From positions 1 through 54,219 of IMG/VR virus record IMGVR_UViG_3300045257_000227: DNA of 54,219 nt. One strand, given 5' to 3'. The stretch is from a virus. The stretch's first letter is position 1. Each line of letters begins with the position of its first letter. Of this stretch, positions 25,802 to 33,437 are shown piece by piece. The notes under the pieces were generated by a model, which worked only from the letters and a program-made list of their open reading frames with translations, was not told the origin of the DNA and did not search any database. Made by a program: the position numbers and the translations under genes.

Positions 25802-26019
25802 CATTCACTCCCGGTCAAAAGGTTCACTACATTCCAGCCGTGGGCGAGCCAGAAAACGGCATTGTGAAAATAGTCCACCCACACAATCCTAAAACGGTTT
25901 TTGTAGTGTATAAATGCAACAAGGACCAGTCGAATTACAAGAACTATACCGCTGCCGCAACTAGCTCAATTGACTTGCGCGACGGCTGGATTGACTACGT
26001 TACAAAGGAGTCAGAATGA
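25798..26019 (+). CDS. small beta-barrel-like protein, paralogue B
   Basis: This 73-aa protein (MTFTPGQKVHYIPAVGEPEN) is a paralogue of the 24699-24962 product with most of the core residues conserved but a shorter tail ending DYVTKESE. Both ends are ATGA overlaps, with the ERF gene before and the RecE-like gene after, so it is embedded in the recombination operon. The duplication around the ERF gene is recent enough to be obvious in protein but diverged in DNA. Confidence 0.75.
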   Translation: MTFTPGQKVHYIPAVGEPENGIVKIVHPHNPKTVFVVYKCNKDQSNYKNYTAAATSSIDLRDGWIDYVTKESE

Positions 26020-26993
26020 GCTTCACCCAAGCCAAAATCGTCGGCGCCGTCGTCAACCCGACCGAGTACCACGACATTGACCAGAAACCCGGACAGGTCG
26101 ACTACCCAGTTTCGAGTTCAATGCTCAAAATCTTCAACCGCTGCGCCGCCCGCTGGCACGCCGGATACAAGTCACCCGAATCGAAGTCCACCAAGTTTGG
26201 CACGTTGCTCGACTGCCTTGCGCTGACGCCGGACGCCTTTAAAGCGCGGTTCGCCGTGCGCCCGGACACCTACAAGGACAAGGACGGCGACGAAAAGGCG
26301 TGGCATCATGCCAGCAACACCTGTAAAAAGTGGATGGAGGATCATCAAGATTTGGAGATTGCCACTTCCACCGAGTATAACGAGGCGTTGACCGCCGCCC
26401 GAGCCCTGCAAGCCGACCAGCGCATCAGCGCCATGCTCGCCGACTCCGACAAGCAGGTTTGGCTCTCCGGCTTATGGCAGGACGAGGCTACTGGCCTGCT
26501 CATACCCGTGCGGGCCCTCCTCGACTTTGTTCCGCGTCCCGATACCGCCTTCTACAAGAACCTGGGGGACATGAAAACCGCCCGTAACGGTTCCCCTGGC
26601 GCTTGGGCCCGCGCTGTGTTCGACATGGGCTACCACGTTCAAGCCGCGTTCAATCTCGACCTGTACCGCGCCGCGCGGCCGCAGGAGGACAGGGTTAATT
26701 TCTGCCACATCGTCCTGGAGAACTATCCGCCGTTCCAAGTTGGCCGGCGCATCTTGTCCGAGGCGTTCTTGGAGATCGGACGGGCGACGTACCAGCGGGC
26801 GCTGGCAAACTACGCTTACTGCCTGAAAAACAATCACTGGCCTGACTACGACGAGGGGGCAGACAGCGTGCAAGGCTGGTCAATCACCGAGCCGCAACAT
26901 TGGATGGAGACGGACGCGATGTTTGCGCCGACATTTGGCGTTGTCGAGAAGCCGGACGAACCAGCCGATGAAGATGGAGACGTGCCGCCATGA
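26016..26993 (+). CDS. RecE-like PD-(D/E)XK exonuclease
   Basis: This 325-aa protein is of the RecE/DUF3799 type. SSSMLKIFNRCAARWHAGY near the N-terminus, FGTLLDCLALTP (about 62-73), an Asp in ALLDFVP, and GDMKTA followed by YHVQAAFNLDLY (about 180-220) match the family's nuclease core; the D...DMK arrangement is the PD-(D/E)XK motif. It would resect dsDNA ends to give single strands for the ERF protein two genes upstream. Both boundaries are ATGA overlaps. The C-terminus is acidic (EPADEDGDVPP). Confidence 0.85.
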   Translation: MSFTQAKIVGAVVNPTEYHDIDQKPGQVDYPVSSSMLKIFNRCAARWHAGYKSPESKSTKFGTLLDCLALTPDAFKARFAVRPDTYKDKDGDEKAWHHASNTCKKWMEDHQDLEIATSTEYNEALTAARALQADQRISAMLADSDKQVWLSGLWQDEATGLLIPVRALLDFVPRPDTAFYKNLGDMKTARNGSPGAWARAVFDMGYHVQAAFNLDLYRAARPQEDRVNFCHIVLENYPPFQVGRRILSEAFLEIGRATYQRALANYAYCLKNNHWPDYDEGADSVQGWSITEPQHWMETDAMFAPTFGVVEKPDEPADEDGDVPP

Positions 26994-27418
26994 AAGACTA
27001 CCAGAAAGAAGCGGAGGCGGAACAAATACCGGGAGTATGTTACTGCCCTTTGTGTAATTTCATTCTTGTTAAGAATGTACTTTATACAAAAAGTGGAACC
27101 ATAGGCGTTGACAACACTCCGTTTGTGGAACGCTGTCCTAACGACGGCCAGATAATGAAACCACAAACTTATAAGAAAGCCTATGAAGAAATGGTTTCAA
27201 TGTGTGAGCAACAGGTCAAAAGAGCGGTTGAAGCTGAATTAAAACTTGAACAACTCCACCTCCCCGAACGCCTAGAGCTTGAGGATGCGGTGAGGAAGCT
27301 GTTCTTAAAAGGTGCTTTTAATCATGGAGACGATTGTAATTGCTATGGTTGCAAACTCAAATCAGCCCTCGCCAAACTCGACAAAGCGAAACTATCCTCA
27401 CCGCTGCCGAAAACATGA
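26990..27418 (+). CDS. zinc-ribbon protein with coiled coil
   Basis: This 142-aa protein is translationally coupled to the nuclease. An N-terminal CPLC...CPNDG pair (about residues 19-52) and a C-terminal CNCYGC (about 120-125) look like metal sites. The middle (about 65-105) is a charged helix. Several phage proteins of this build accompany recombination genes; function is unknown. Confidence 0.65.
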   Translation: MKDYQKEAEAEQIPGVCYCPLCNFILVKNVLYTKSGTIGVDNTPFVERCPNDGQIMKPQTYKKAYEEMVSMCEQQVKRAVEAELKLEQLHLPERLELEDAVRKLFLKGAFNHGDDCNCYGCKLKSALAKLDKAKLSSPLPKT

Positions 27419-27434
27419 AGGAGAAAGATTTGGA

Positions 27435-27668
27435 ATGAGCTTCACCGCCGAAGATGCCCGCCTCATGCAGCAGCGTTGCGAATCCGCCCGCAACTGCAAG
27501 CGGGCCGACTTCATCGCCGACTGCGCGGGCGAACCCGCTCCCGACGGCGCAGAGTCCAAGCTTCACGACCAGATCGAAAAGTGGTGCAACGCCCAATGGC
27601 CGCGCTGGAAAGTCCTTTACGCCCGCCGCGACAAATCTCCCTTGGTGAAGGGGGCGATGCCGAAGTAA
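27435..27668 (+). CDS. small protein resembling the N-terminal part of a VRR-NUC nuclease
   Basis: This 77-aa protein starts MSFTAEDARLMQQRCESARN with AGGAGA upstream. The segment ESKLHDQIEKWCNAQWPRW plus LYARRDKSPLVKG resembles the beginning of VRR-NUC (PD-(D/E)XK-type) nucleases. The protein then stops where the catalytic Asp and Lys should follow. It may be a truncated nuclease or an unrelated small protein. It is the penultimate gene of the operon. Confidence 0.5.
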   Translation: MSFTAEDARLMQQRCESARNCKRADFIADCAGEPAPDGAESKLHDQIEKWCNAQWPRWKVLYARRDKSPLVKGAMPK

Positions 27669-27771
27669 GGCCGCGCCCATGACTTTGCCAGCGAACAAAC
27701 CGGCCCGTAAAGAACCCCGTTGCTATGACCGGGGCGGCAAGCGGTAGCCGGACTCGCTGGCGTTTAATTTT

Positions 27772-28272
27772 ATGGAAACCATATTCAGCCCTTGCCGCAA
27801 ATATCGCTACACGCTTTGGCGGGACTGGCGTTGTGGTTTATTTGAGGGCGACGGCATCAGCCGCGACCGTGGTTATGTCCAGTTCATCGGCCTCAACCCA
27901 TCTACGGCTGACGAAACATTGGACGACCCAACCATCCGCCGTTGCATTGGATTTGCAAAAACGTGGGGCTACGGCGGATTATCCATGGCCAACTTGTTCG
28001 CCTTCCGAGCGACCGACCCCAAGGTGATGAAAGCTGAGATTGAACCCGTAGGAGCAGAAAATGACCGGCACATTGTAGAGATGGGCAAACAAGCTGCGTT
28101 GGTAGTCGCGGCTTGGGGGACGCATGGCACGCATCTTGGCCGCGCCGACCGGCTCCGAAGTCTCTTAAAAGAAGCGGGCATCAAACTCTACCACTTGGGC
28201 CTCACGCTCGAAGGCCACCCAAAACATCCGCTGTACCTCCGTGCGGACACCAAGCCGGTCGAGTGGGTTTAA
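27772..28272 (+). CDS. DUF1643 family protein
   Basis: This 166-aa protein shows the full DUF1643 signature: IGLNPSTADETLDDPTIRRC, then WGYGGLSMANLFAFRATDP and ENDRHIVEM. The family is widespread in phages and bacteria; its biochemical role is not established to my knowledge. It is the last plus-strand gene of the early operon and its stop overlaps by four bases that of the convergent DUF1353 gene. No terminator is visible at the overlap. Confidence 0.88.
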   Translation: METIFSPCRKYRYTLWRDWRCGLFEGDGISRDRGYVQFIGLNPSTADETLDDPTIRRCIGFAKTWGYGGLSMANLFAFRATDPKVMKAEIEPVGAENDRHIVEMGKQAALVVAAWGTHGTHLGRADRLRSLLKEAGIKLYHLGLTLEGHPKHPLYLRADTKPVEWV

Positions 28273-28718
28273 CTCCGGTCTGCCTTGAAAGAGGAAGCTC
28301 CACCCAGCTTCACTCCCTCGTAAATGACCCTTGCCGTTGTTTCGTCCACGCCCGATAGCTCCATCGCCTCCAATAGCAGTAAATCGCAGTCCTCCTTCGC
28401 CAAAGCCGCTAGGGGCATTTGGGCGACCTCTTGGTGGCTGAGTGCACCGGAGGCAGGCTGAAAGCCCGCTGGCTGCGCCCGCAGGGTATTCTGGTAGCAA
28501 CTGTCGTGAAGAATCGCGCTTTGCCAATATGCGCCGAACGGTGGATAGATTGAGGCGATGATTGCCGGGGTGCTGGCTCCGTCTGTGGATGCTCCACGCG
28601 GAACGATGTAAATTTGTCCAGATTTAGCGCAATAGATGATAGGGGTGAGAAGTTTCCAGTTTCGGCCATCCTGATCACAGATTGATTCGACGAATCGGCT
28701 TTGGAATCCGGGCATCAT
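28269..28718 (-). CDS. DUF1353 family protein
   Basis: This 149-aa protein carries the DUF1353 motif VPRGASTDGASTPA followed by FGAYWQSAILHDSCY. The family is common in tailed phages, usually near lysis or tail genes; a catalytic role is not settled. It is the last gene of the capsid/lysis block, coupled by ATGA to the lipoprotein gene upstream, and converges on DUF1643. It is the only candidate here for a lysis-related enzyme, but no peptidoglycan hydrolase motif is evident. Confidence 0.85.
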   Translation of the reverse strand: MMPGFQSRFVESICDQDGRNWKLLTPIIYCAKSGQIYIVPRGASTDGASTPAIIASIYPPFGAYWQSAILHDSCYQNTLRAQPAGFQPASGALSHQEVAQMPLAALAKEDCDLLLLEAMELSGVDETTARVIYEGVKLGGASSFKADRS

Positions 28719-28906
28719 GGGCGTGTGGGGTTATTCGTCACCGACTGGTTGTACTGCTTCTCTAAAGCCTGCTCCCTGCGCTGCTCTTGGGCGTCTGTGC
28801 TCCAGTACCAAGCCAGCTTAGGGAACGTCCGGTTGGCGGTCACGACAGCGCAGCCGCCCACGCAGAGGGCAAGGAGGGCCAATGTGATGAGTTTGGTGGT
28901 TTTCAT
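28715..28906 (-). CDS. small lipoprotein, candidate outer spanin
   Basis: This 63-aa protein has a signal peptide (MKTTKLITLALLALCVGGC) and a lipobox with Cys19, leaving about 44 residues of mature protein rich in Gln, Arg and Asn. Phage-encoded short lipoproteins next to a holin candidate are often outer-membrane spanins that fuse the two membranes at lysis. It lacks the high Pro content of Rz1-type spanins, so the assignment is tentative. A terminator-like hairpin ends directly at its start codon. Confidence 0.6.
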   Translation of the reverse strand: MKTTKLITLALLALCVGGCAVVTANRTFPKLAWYWSTDAQEQRREQALEKQYNQSVTNNPTRP

Positions 28907-28939
28907 AAAAAAGGCGTCCTGCTTACGCTGGACGCAAAA
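28907..28939 (-). terminator. terminator-like hairpin abutting the lipoprotein start
   Basis: On the minus strand GCGTCC-A-GC pairs with GC-A-GGACGC around a GTAA loop, followed by CTTTTTT that runs straight into the ATG of the lipoprotein gene. It has the form of an intrinsic terminator between genes 28959-29195 and 28715-28906. It may attenuate the last two lysis genes rather than end the operon. Confidence 0.6.
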
Positions 28940-28958
28940 GTGTATCGGATTGGGTCAG

Positions 28959-29195
28959 TTAAACGACCAGAGCCAGAAACGCCACTCCTTGAGGGCTTGC
29001 GGGGTCTATGCCCGCAGCCTTGAGTTGGGCGATGGCATGGTCTTTGGCGCTGAGTGTCAAGGAGGCCGTCAACGCCGCCCACTCCGCCGCCGTGACCGTG
29101 CCCGACGCTTCAAACTTGGCGATCAGGCCGGTGATGAGGTTAACCGCCGGGGGGCCGAACTGGGCCAGCAAAGAGAGGATGAGAGCGACAGACAT
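28959..29195 (-). CDS. small Ala-rich protein, possible membrane association
   Basis: This 78-aa protein starts MSVALILSLLAQFGPPAVNL with a hydrophobic N-terminal helix, followed by a soluble helical part that contains AEWAALTASLTLSAKD and ends FLALVV. It lies two bases after the next lipoprotein gene and within the lysis cassette. The family is not recognised. Confidence 0.6.
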   Translation of the reverse strand: MSVALILSLLAQFGPPAVNLITGLIAKFEASGTVTAAEWAALTASLTLSAKDHAIAQLKAAGIDPASPQGVAFLALVV

Positions 29196-29197
29196 GA

Positions 29198-29566
29198 TTA
29201 TTTGTTGGTTGAGGTTTCAGACGCCGTGACCGTGGACAGCAAATCGGTAAGTTGCAGGTTGATGGACGCCGGAGCGATGGCGTTGGTGCCGGTTTGAGCG
29301 ATGGCGGCGGCAATCGTACACGCTTTTTGAAGCTGGTCGAACTTCTGAGAGATGACCGTCAAATCGTTGGTCTTGACCAGTCCTTTGATCACCAGCCCGT
29401 AATACACGTCCAAAGCGGTGGAGGCGGTTTGTTCAACCGTGGCAATCGTGGTGTAGGCGGCGCGCTGAACTGACGTGCTGCTCTTGAACAGGCTGCACCC
29501 CACGACCGTCAGCATGACGGCCACACCCACGACAAAGCCGAAACTCGAAACCTTGATTTTTCTCAT
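29198..29566 (-). CDS. lipoprotein, about 122 aa
   Basis: I start it at MRKIKVSSFGFVVGVAVMLT (29566). The signal sequence ends in VVGC, a lipobox, giving a mature chain of about 98 residues with helical, Ala/Thr-rich sequence. It belongs to the lysis or surface cassette between a holin candidate and a small membrane-associated protein. Two lipoproteins so close together suggest envelope-directed roles such as spanin function or superinfection exclusion. Confidence 0.65.
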   Translation of the reverse strand: MRKIKVSSFGFVVGVAVMLTVVGCSLFKSSTSVQRAAYTTIATVEQTASTALDVYYGLVIKGLVKTNDLTVISQKFDQLQKACTIAAAIAQTGTNAIAPASINLQLTDLLSTVTASETSTNK

Positions 29567-29585
29567 AGAACCCACAATGCGCCCA

Positions 29586-29891
29586 TTATGGCTTGTTTGT
29601 CAAGGGGGGATTTGGTGCTAGATGACTGACCGACGGCGCGGCCGGGCTTGATCCAAACTGGTTGATGCGGTCAATCTCCTTGGCGTTTGTGTCCGTCGCC
29701 TTGGCCGACACATTCGAGTCACCGGCAAAAATAGCCGCCAATCCTCCAATAATCGCCCCGAAGAAGATAACCCACGAGTTTTCGTCCGCCGTGTGATGCA
29801 GGCACGCAAAGACGATGTGAACGGTTGCCCCGCAAATCGCGGTGAGCCCGAGGGAAGTAGTTTTCCAGTTCTGAATGAGTTGTTTGAGCAT
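29586..29891 (-). CDS. two-segment membrane protein, holin candidate
   Basis: This is a 101-aa protein. A first hydrophobic segment (about TSLGLTAICGATVHIVFACL, residues 12-31) and a second (WVIFFGAIIGGLAAIFAG, about 40-57) are followed by a polar C-terminus rich in Pro and Ser. Size and topology fit a class II-like holin, which would form pores for lysis. The downstream lipoproteins and the neighbouring coiled-coil membrane protein fit a lysis cassette. No holin family signature is certain. Confidence 0.6.
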   Translation of the reverse strand: MLKQLIQNWKTTSLGLTAICGATVHIVFACLHHTADENSWVIFFGAIIGGLAAIFAGDSNVSAKATDTNAKEIDRINQFGSSPAAPSVSHLAPNPPLTNKP

Positions 29892-29892
29892 A

Positions 29893-30270
29893 TTAGTGTT
29901 TAACCATCAATATCACGGCTCCCAACGAAAGCGCAATGCCCAAAAGCCCCAAGAGAACCGTCCAGAGCCAGTTGGCGCCCGTGCTGCGCCCCTGCATGAG
30001 ATCCATCCGCTGAGTCAGCGCCGCGACTTTGGCCGCGTTGTTCTTGGATTCGGCTTCTGCTTCCGCCCTGGGCATCAGGTTGCGTTCCCGGTCGTTCATC
30101 GCCCCGCGCCATTCATTCGCGCTTTCGCGCCACTTTTCCGCGTTGGCTTCGGCAATCGCCACGGCGTCTTTAGCGGCCTGCAAACCCAGTTCATGCCTCC
30201 TGTCCTGTTCGCTCAGGAGTTTTTCAAAATGCTCCTTGAGGGAGACTCCGCTCACTGGGTCTTTATCCAT
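29893..30270 (-). CDS. coiled-coil protein with C-terminal membrane anchor
   Basis: This 125-aa protein is a long charged helix (residues 8-95, with heptad-like AEANAEKWRESANEWRGAM). It ends in one membrane segment (LWTVLLGLLGIALSLGAVIL, about 102-121) and a short basic end. Similar tail-anchored coiled coils sit beside phage holins and may act as inner-membrane spanin or lysis accessory proteins. It overlaps the upstream gene by 19 bases. Confidence 0.65.
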   Translation of the reverse strand: MDKDPVSGVSLKEHFEKLLSEQDRRHELGLQAAKDAVAIAEANAEKWRESANEWRGAMNDRERNLMPRAEAEAESKNNAAKVAALTQRMDLMQGRSTGANWLWTVLLGLLGIALSLGAVILMVKH

Positions 30271-30827
30271 AGCGGGCCGGCGGTGTTGTCACGGAACACG
30301 GCAAATGAGCTTGTCCACGCCTGCAAATCGCTGGACGTGGAAATGGACACCGACCCCTTGCTGCCAAGGTACGCCCGGAAGTTCAGGTTGCCTTGCGCGT
30401 TGGTAACCAAAAAGAAAGTGTAGCCTCCCCACCCTGCCGTGGTCACCACGGGGTTAGGCGGGAGCGGGTAAAGCGCCTGCGTATTCGTGCCGATCTGGTA
30501 CAGGTAGGTGTAAACATGGCTCACACGGCCAATGCCGACCTCGTAGGTCACGCCGGGTGTGTCGGAAGGGTTGAAAGTCAGTTCCGAGATTGTGATTGGC
30601 GGAGGCGCTTTCCCGAACTCGTTGGTCATCACCATTTCGCGCATCATCGGCAACTCGTTTGACCAGTCGGAATGATTTGTCCCAAGGCAGGCGCGGACGG
30701 CAACGTAATTTGTCACGACTTTGGTCGGTTGAGGAACTGGCGGAATCATGGCGCTGGTCACGCTCGCGGCATGGCAACCCAAAGCCGAGACGCATAGCAT
30801 GAGCCAAGATGTGAGGAAGGGTTTCAT
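30252..30827 (-). CDS. secreted protein with signal peptide
   Basis: This 191-aa protein begins MKPFLTSWLMLCVSALGC, a Sec signal (cleavage near HAA; the Cys at 18 could alternatively be lipidated). The mature part is beta-rich. Its end (TYTFFLVTNAQGN... type strands, then DLQAWTSSFAVFRDN) resembles exported verrucomicrobial proteins. The start overlaps the stop of the fibre gene (TGATG), so the two are coupled. Likely an exported partner or chaperone of the fibre. Confidence 0.6.
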   Translation of the reverse strand: MKPFLTSWLMLCVSALGCHAASVTSAMIPPVPQPTKVVTNYVAVRACLGTNHSDWSNELPMMREMVMTNEFGKAPPPITISELTFNPSDTPGVTYEVGIGRVSHVYTYLYQIGTNTQALYPLPPNPVVTTAGWGGYTFFLVTNAQGNLNFRAYLGSKGSVSISTSSDLQAWTSSFAVFRDNTAGPLWIKTQ

Positions 30828-32938
30828 CAGTTGCCGAATGGTTCCTCGAAATAAAAATCGTTCGTAGAGCTGCCGATGCCGGTTGATGAGTTTCCCTGCC
30901 GCAGGACAAGCGTTGTTTGATTAATTGAATCCCAAGGCACAGCGATTGCTGAAAGTCCAGCGCCGCCGGTGTTAGCCGCACCAATCGCAGTTGACGTGCA
31001 AAGCCGAATTGACGGCATGTTAGTCAGCGTAAAACCGCTGTTGAAAGTGATAGTGCAATTCGTGTTTCCGGCGGTTATCGCCCCATATACAATTCTAAAA
31101 ATAAACTGGCGCTGGCTCCGCGTGAGCGGCGTGTTGGTGATAATGTAGGCTGCAGAGCAGTTTGCGCCAGCGGTGATGGTAGGCAGAGGCGTGTTGGTGG
31201 GGATGATGATGCCGTTGGTGCTGATTATAGTTCCCAGATTAGCTGTACTTGCATTGATAGTGGAGTTTGGAGCGGAAATGGTGGACTGTGAACCAAGTTC
31301 AATTATCTGACCTCCAAAAATAGTGGCCGTGTTGCCAACGCCCGCGCTGGTATTGGTGAAAACAAACACGGAATTTGTTGGGACAAAAATCGTCAAATGG
31401 TTTGTGTAGGTCATCGCCAGTGTGACGCCAATGGTAGTGACGATGGCAGAAATGTTCGTGCCGCCGCCATTGACCGGCGCGGCGTTATCGTTCAGTGCCA
31501 TCCCTGCATCTCCAGTCACCGCCGCCGTGGTTAGAACAACACCAGCATTCACAATTAACGGAACACCATAATTGTTCGTGTAGAGTGCGCCTGAAATAAA
31601 GGGCGTATTAGTCACAATGGTCGTCACGACATTTGTAATTGCTCCTGTGAAATTATTCGCATTGAGGTTGGTCAATCCCGAACCGTTTCCGGTGTAAGAC
31701 CCGGAAATAAGATTCAGTCCTGAATCCGAAAACTGCGCGTTTGTGCGAGTTAACCCATTGCCCACACTGATATTGAGTGACCCGTTCGTCTGCGGCACGG
31801 CAATCATCAACGTGGAAGTGTTGGAGGCGTTCGCTAGGTTAGAAGCATTTCCCATCGCCAAAAGGTAGGCCGTGTTCGTCCCAATCGGAGCAGGCCCGCC
31901 CGTGAACCGGCTGCTGTTGATTCCCATGGAAACAAAGGCGCTGGTGGAATTTCCATTGTCGGCAACGGCGGAAAACTCTCCGCTGGCGGATGCGCCCGTA
32001 CTGGTGTTTTGAAAAACAGCCTGACCAAAGGTATTTGTATTGTTCAGAATCGTGAGTGCCGTCTGGTTGCTGCTGGAGAATGTATTCGCGTTCACGAATA
32101 CTTGGGAACCGCCGTTAGTGACTGCTCCATTGGCGGCTCCGCCCCCTCCTGCTGGCGCATTGCTCGGCATATAGTGGCCTTGCGCTGCGTTGTAGGTCAA
32201 AATCTGTCCATTGCCCGCAAGCTGGCTGACAAGGTTGGTATCCACCAAATTGGTTTCGCCGCCAGCGTTGTCGGTTACCACGCCCGCGATGAATGTCTTG
32301 GTTTGTAGCTGTCCGATGCGGATGATGTTCATGTCCCCCAAGACTCCGGGGTTCCCGATGTCGATATTGGACGATTCAGTTCCACTAAAATTAAAAGCAG
32401 CGTTGACACCAAGCGCGATGTTGTTTGATCCGCCCAACAGTTGACCTAGTGACTGATAGCCAACCGCCGAATTGTTGAACACACTGTTGGCTGAGGCCAT
32501 CGAATAAGCGCCGATGGCCGTGTTTTGATTGCCGTTCTCCATCAACCGCAGCGCATCCGTCCCAAAGGCCGCGTTCAGTCCGCCAATATCTTCGCTGGCA
32601 AAAGCACCTTGGCCGGCGACAGTATTTTCATGTCCCGTAGTAAGCATTTGGCCGGTTTGATTTCCAAGCATCACGTTGTCAATTCCCAGGCCGTTCACGT
32701 TCCCGGCATTCACTCCCAAAAATGTGTCATGGTTGAGATCGTCCGGCACGATTTCAGCAGACCCCATCCAAATAACTTGGTTCTTCACCCCATCAACCGT
32801 AAGGTTGGGGCCAACACGAATGTATCCATTCGCATAAAGGATTGCTCCCGGAGGGTTGGTCAACTGTTGCCAACTCGGTGAAGCTGCGAACAGCGTGGCG
32901 GTGAACAACACGATAAAGAGTGCGATTAGTTTTTTCAT
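30827..32938 (-). CDS. fibre-like protein with Sec signal peptide and YadA-like head repeats
   Basis: This 703-aa protein starts at MKKLIALFIVLFTATLFAA (32938, ATGA overlap), a clear Sec signal. Residues 75-190 contain repeats of the trimeric-autotransporter head type (FLGVNAGN, NTVAGQGAF, NTAIGAYSM, NSAVGYQSL, NIALGVNAAF). The rest is Asn/Thr-rich beta-strand repeats to a C-terminal domain ending DFYFEEPFGN. A virion fibre would not normally need export, so it may be displayed on the infected cell or act in the envelope. It lies between the Cys-rich genes and a second secreted protein. Confidence 0.75.
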   Translation of the reverse strand: MKKLIALFIVLFTATLFAASPSWQQLTNPPGAILYANGYIRVGPNLTVDGVKNQVIWMGSAEIVPDDLNHDTFLGVNAGNVNGLGIDNVMLGNQTGQMLTTGHENTVAGQGAFASEDIGGLNAAFGTDALRLMENGNQNTAIGAYSMASANSVFNNSAVGYQSLGQLLGGSNNIALGVNAAFNFSGTESSNIDIGNPGVLGDMNIIRIGQLQTKTFIAGVVTDNAGGETNLVDTNLVSQLAGNGQILTYNAAQGHYMPSNAPAGGGGAANGAVTNGGSQVFVNANTFSSSNQTALTILNNTNTFGQAVFQNTSTGASASGEFSAVADNGNSTSAFVSMGINSSRFTGGPAPIGTNTAYLLAMGNASNLANASNTSTLMIAVPQTNGSLNISVGNGLTRTNAQFSDSGLNLISGSYTGNGSGLTNLNANNFTGAITNVVTTIVTNTPFISGALYTNNYGVPLIVNAGVVLTTAAVTGDAGMALNDNAAPVNGGGTNISAIVTTIGVTLAMTYTNHLTIFVPTNSVFVFTNTSAGVGNTATIFGGQIIELGSQSTISAPNSTINASTANLGTIISTNGIIIPTNTPLPTITAGANCSAAYIITNTPLTRSQRQFIFRIVYGAITAGNTNCTITFNSGFTLTNMPSIRLCTSTAIGAANTGGAGLSAIAVPWDSINQTTLVLRQGNSSTGIGSSTNDFYFEEPFGN

Positions 32939-33204
32939 ATCCATTTTTGTTGGGCGACGTTCCAACCAAACATTGAGCCGCTACCGTCGGCAGAATACGC
33001 AACGGCTGGCTTGGTCGGGTCGGCGGGTTTCAATCCTTCGGTGTTCGGGTCGGCGATATACACGACTGGTGCGTTTCCACCGCCGCCCGAGGGGTTATTT
33101 ACAATCTGGCAGAGCAAATAGACGTTGATTTCTTGAAGTTGCTTTTCAGAAAGACACTGAAAACAGTTGCTCGCGGCCAGCAAGACTTGAGGGGTGCAGG
33201 TCAT
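32935..33204 (-). CDS. CLSEKQ-family protein, one repeat
   Basis: This 89-aa protein starts MTCTPQVLLAASNCFQCLSE. It has one copy of a motif of about 30 residues, LL.A.NCFQCLSEKQL...NVYLLCQI, with three or four Cys. A Gly-rich linker leads to a C-terminus with GSMFGWNVAQQKWI. It is coupled by ATGA to both neighbours. Three consecutive genes carry versions of the motif; see 33201-33437 and 33434-33814. Presumably a minor virion component made with the capsid and fibre. Confidence 0.7.
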   Translation of the reverse strand: MTCTPQVLLAASNCFQCLSEKQLQEINVYLLCQIVNNPSGGGGNAPVVYIADPNTEGLKPADPTKPAVAYSADGSGSMFGWNVAQQKWI

Positions 33205-33437
33205 GGCAACGTCCCCCCGTTAATCTGGCAGAGTATAGAAGCCTGTATCATCGCCAGTTGCTTTTCCGATAGCACTTGGAACGCGCTCGCCGCGGCCAGC
33301 AGCGCGCCGGGGTTGGGAGTGATGCCCGCAATCTGCGCCAGCAAATACGTCTGCACCATCGCCTGTTGCTTCTCCGAGAGGCATTGCAGGCAATTCGACT
33401 CGTTCACCAAGTCTTGTGGTTTGCAGGATTCGCTCAT
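33201..33437 (-). CDS. CLSEKQ-family protein, two repeats
   Basis: This 78-aa protein is almost entirely two copies of the motif. Copy 1 (about 9-36) includes LVNESNCLQCLSEKQQ and YLLAQI. Copy 2 (about 45-74) includes LLAAASAFQVLSEKQLAMIQ and SILCQI, with the first Cys pair replaced by Ala and Val. Both copies predict a helix-turn-helix hairpin. It is ATGA-coupled at both ends. Confidence 0.7.
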   Translation of the reverse strand: MSESCKPQDLVNESNCLQCLSEKQQAMVQTYLLAQIAGITPNPGALLAAASAFQVLSEKQLAMIQASILCQINGGTLP

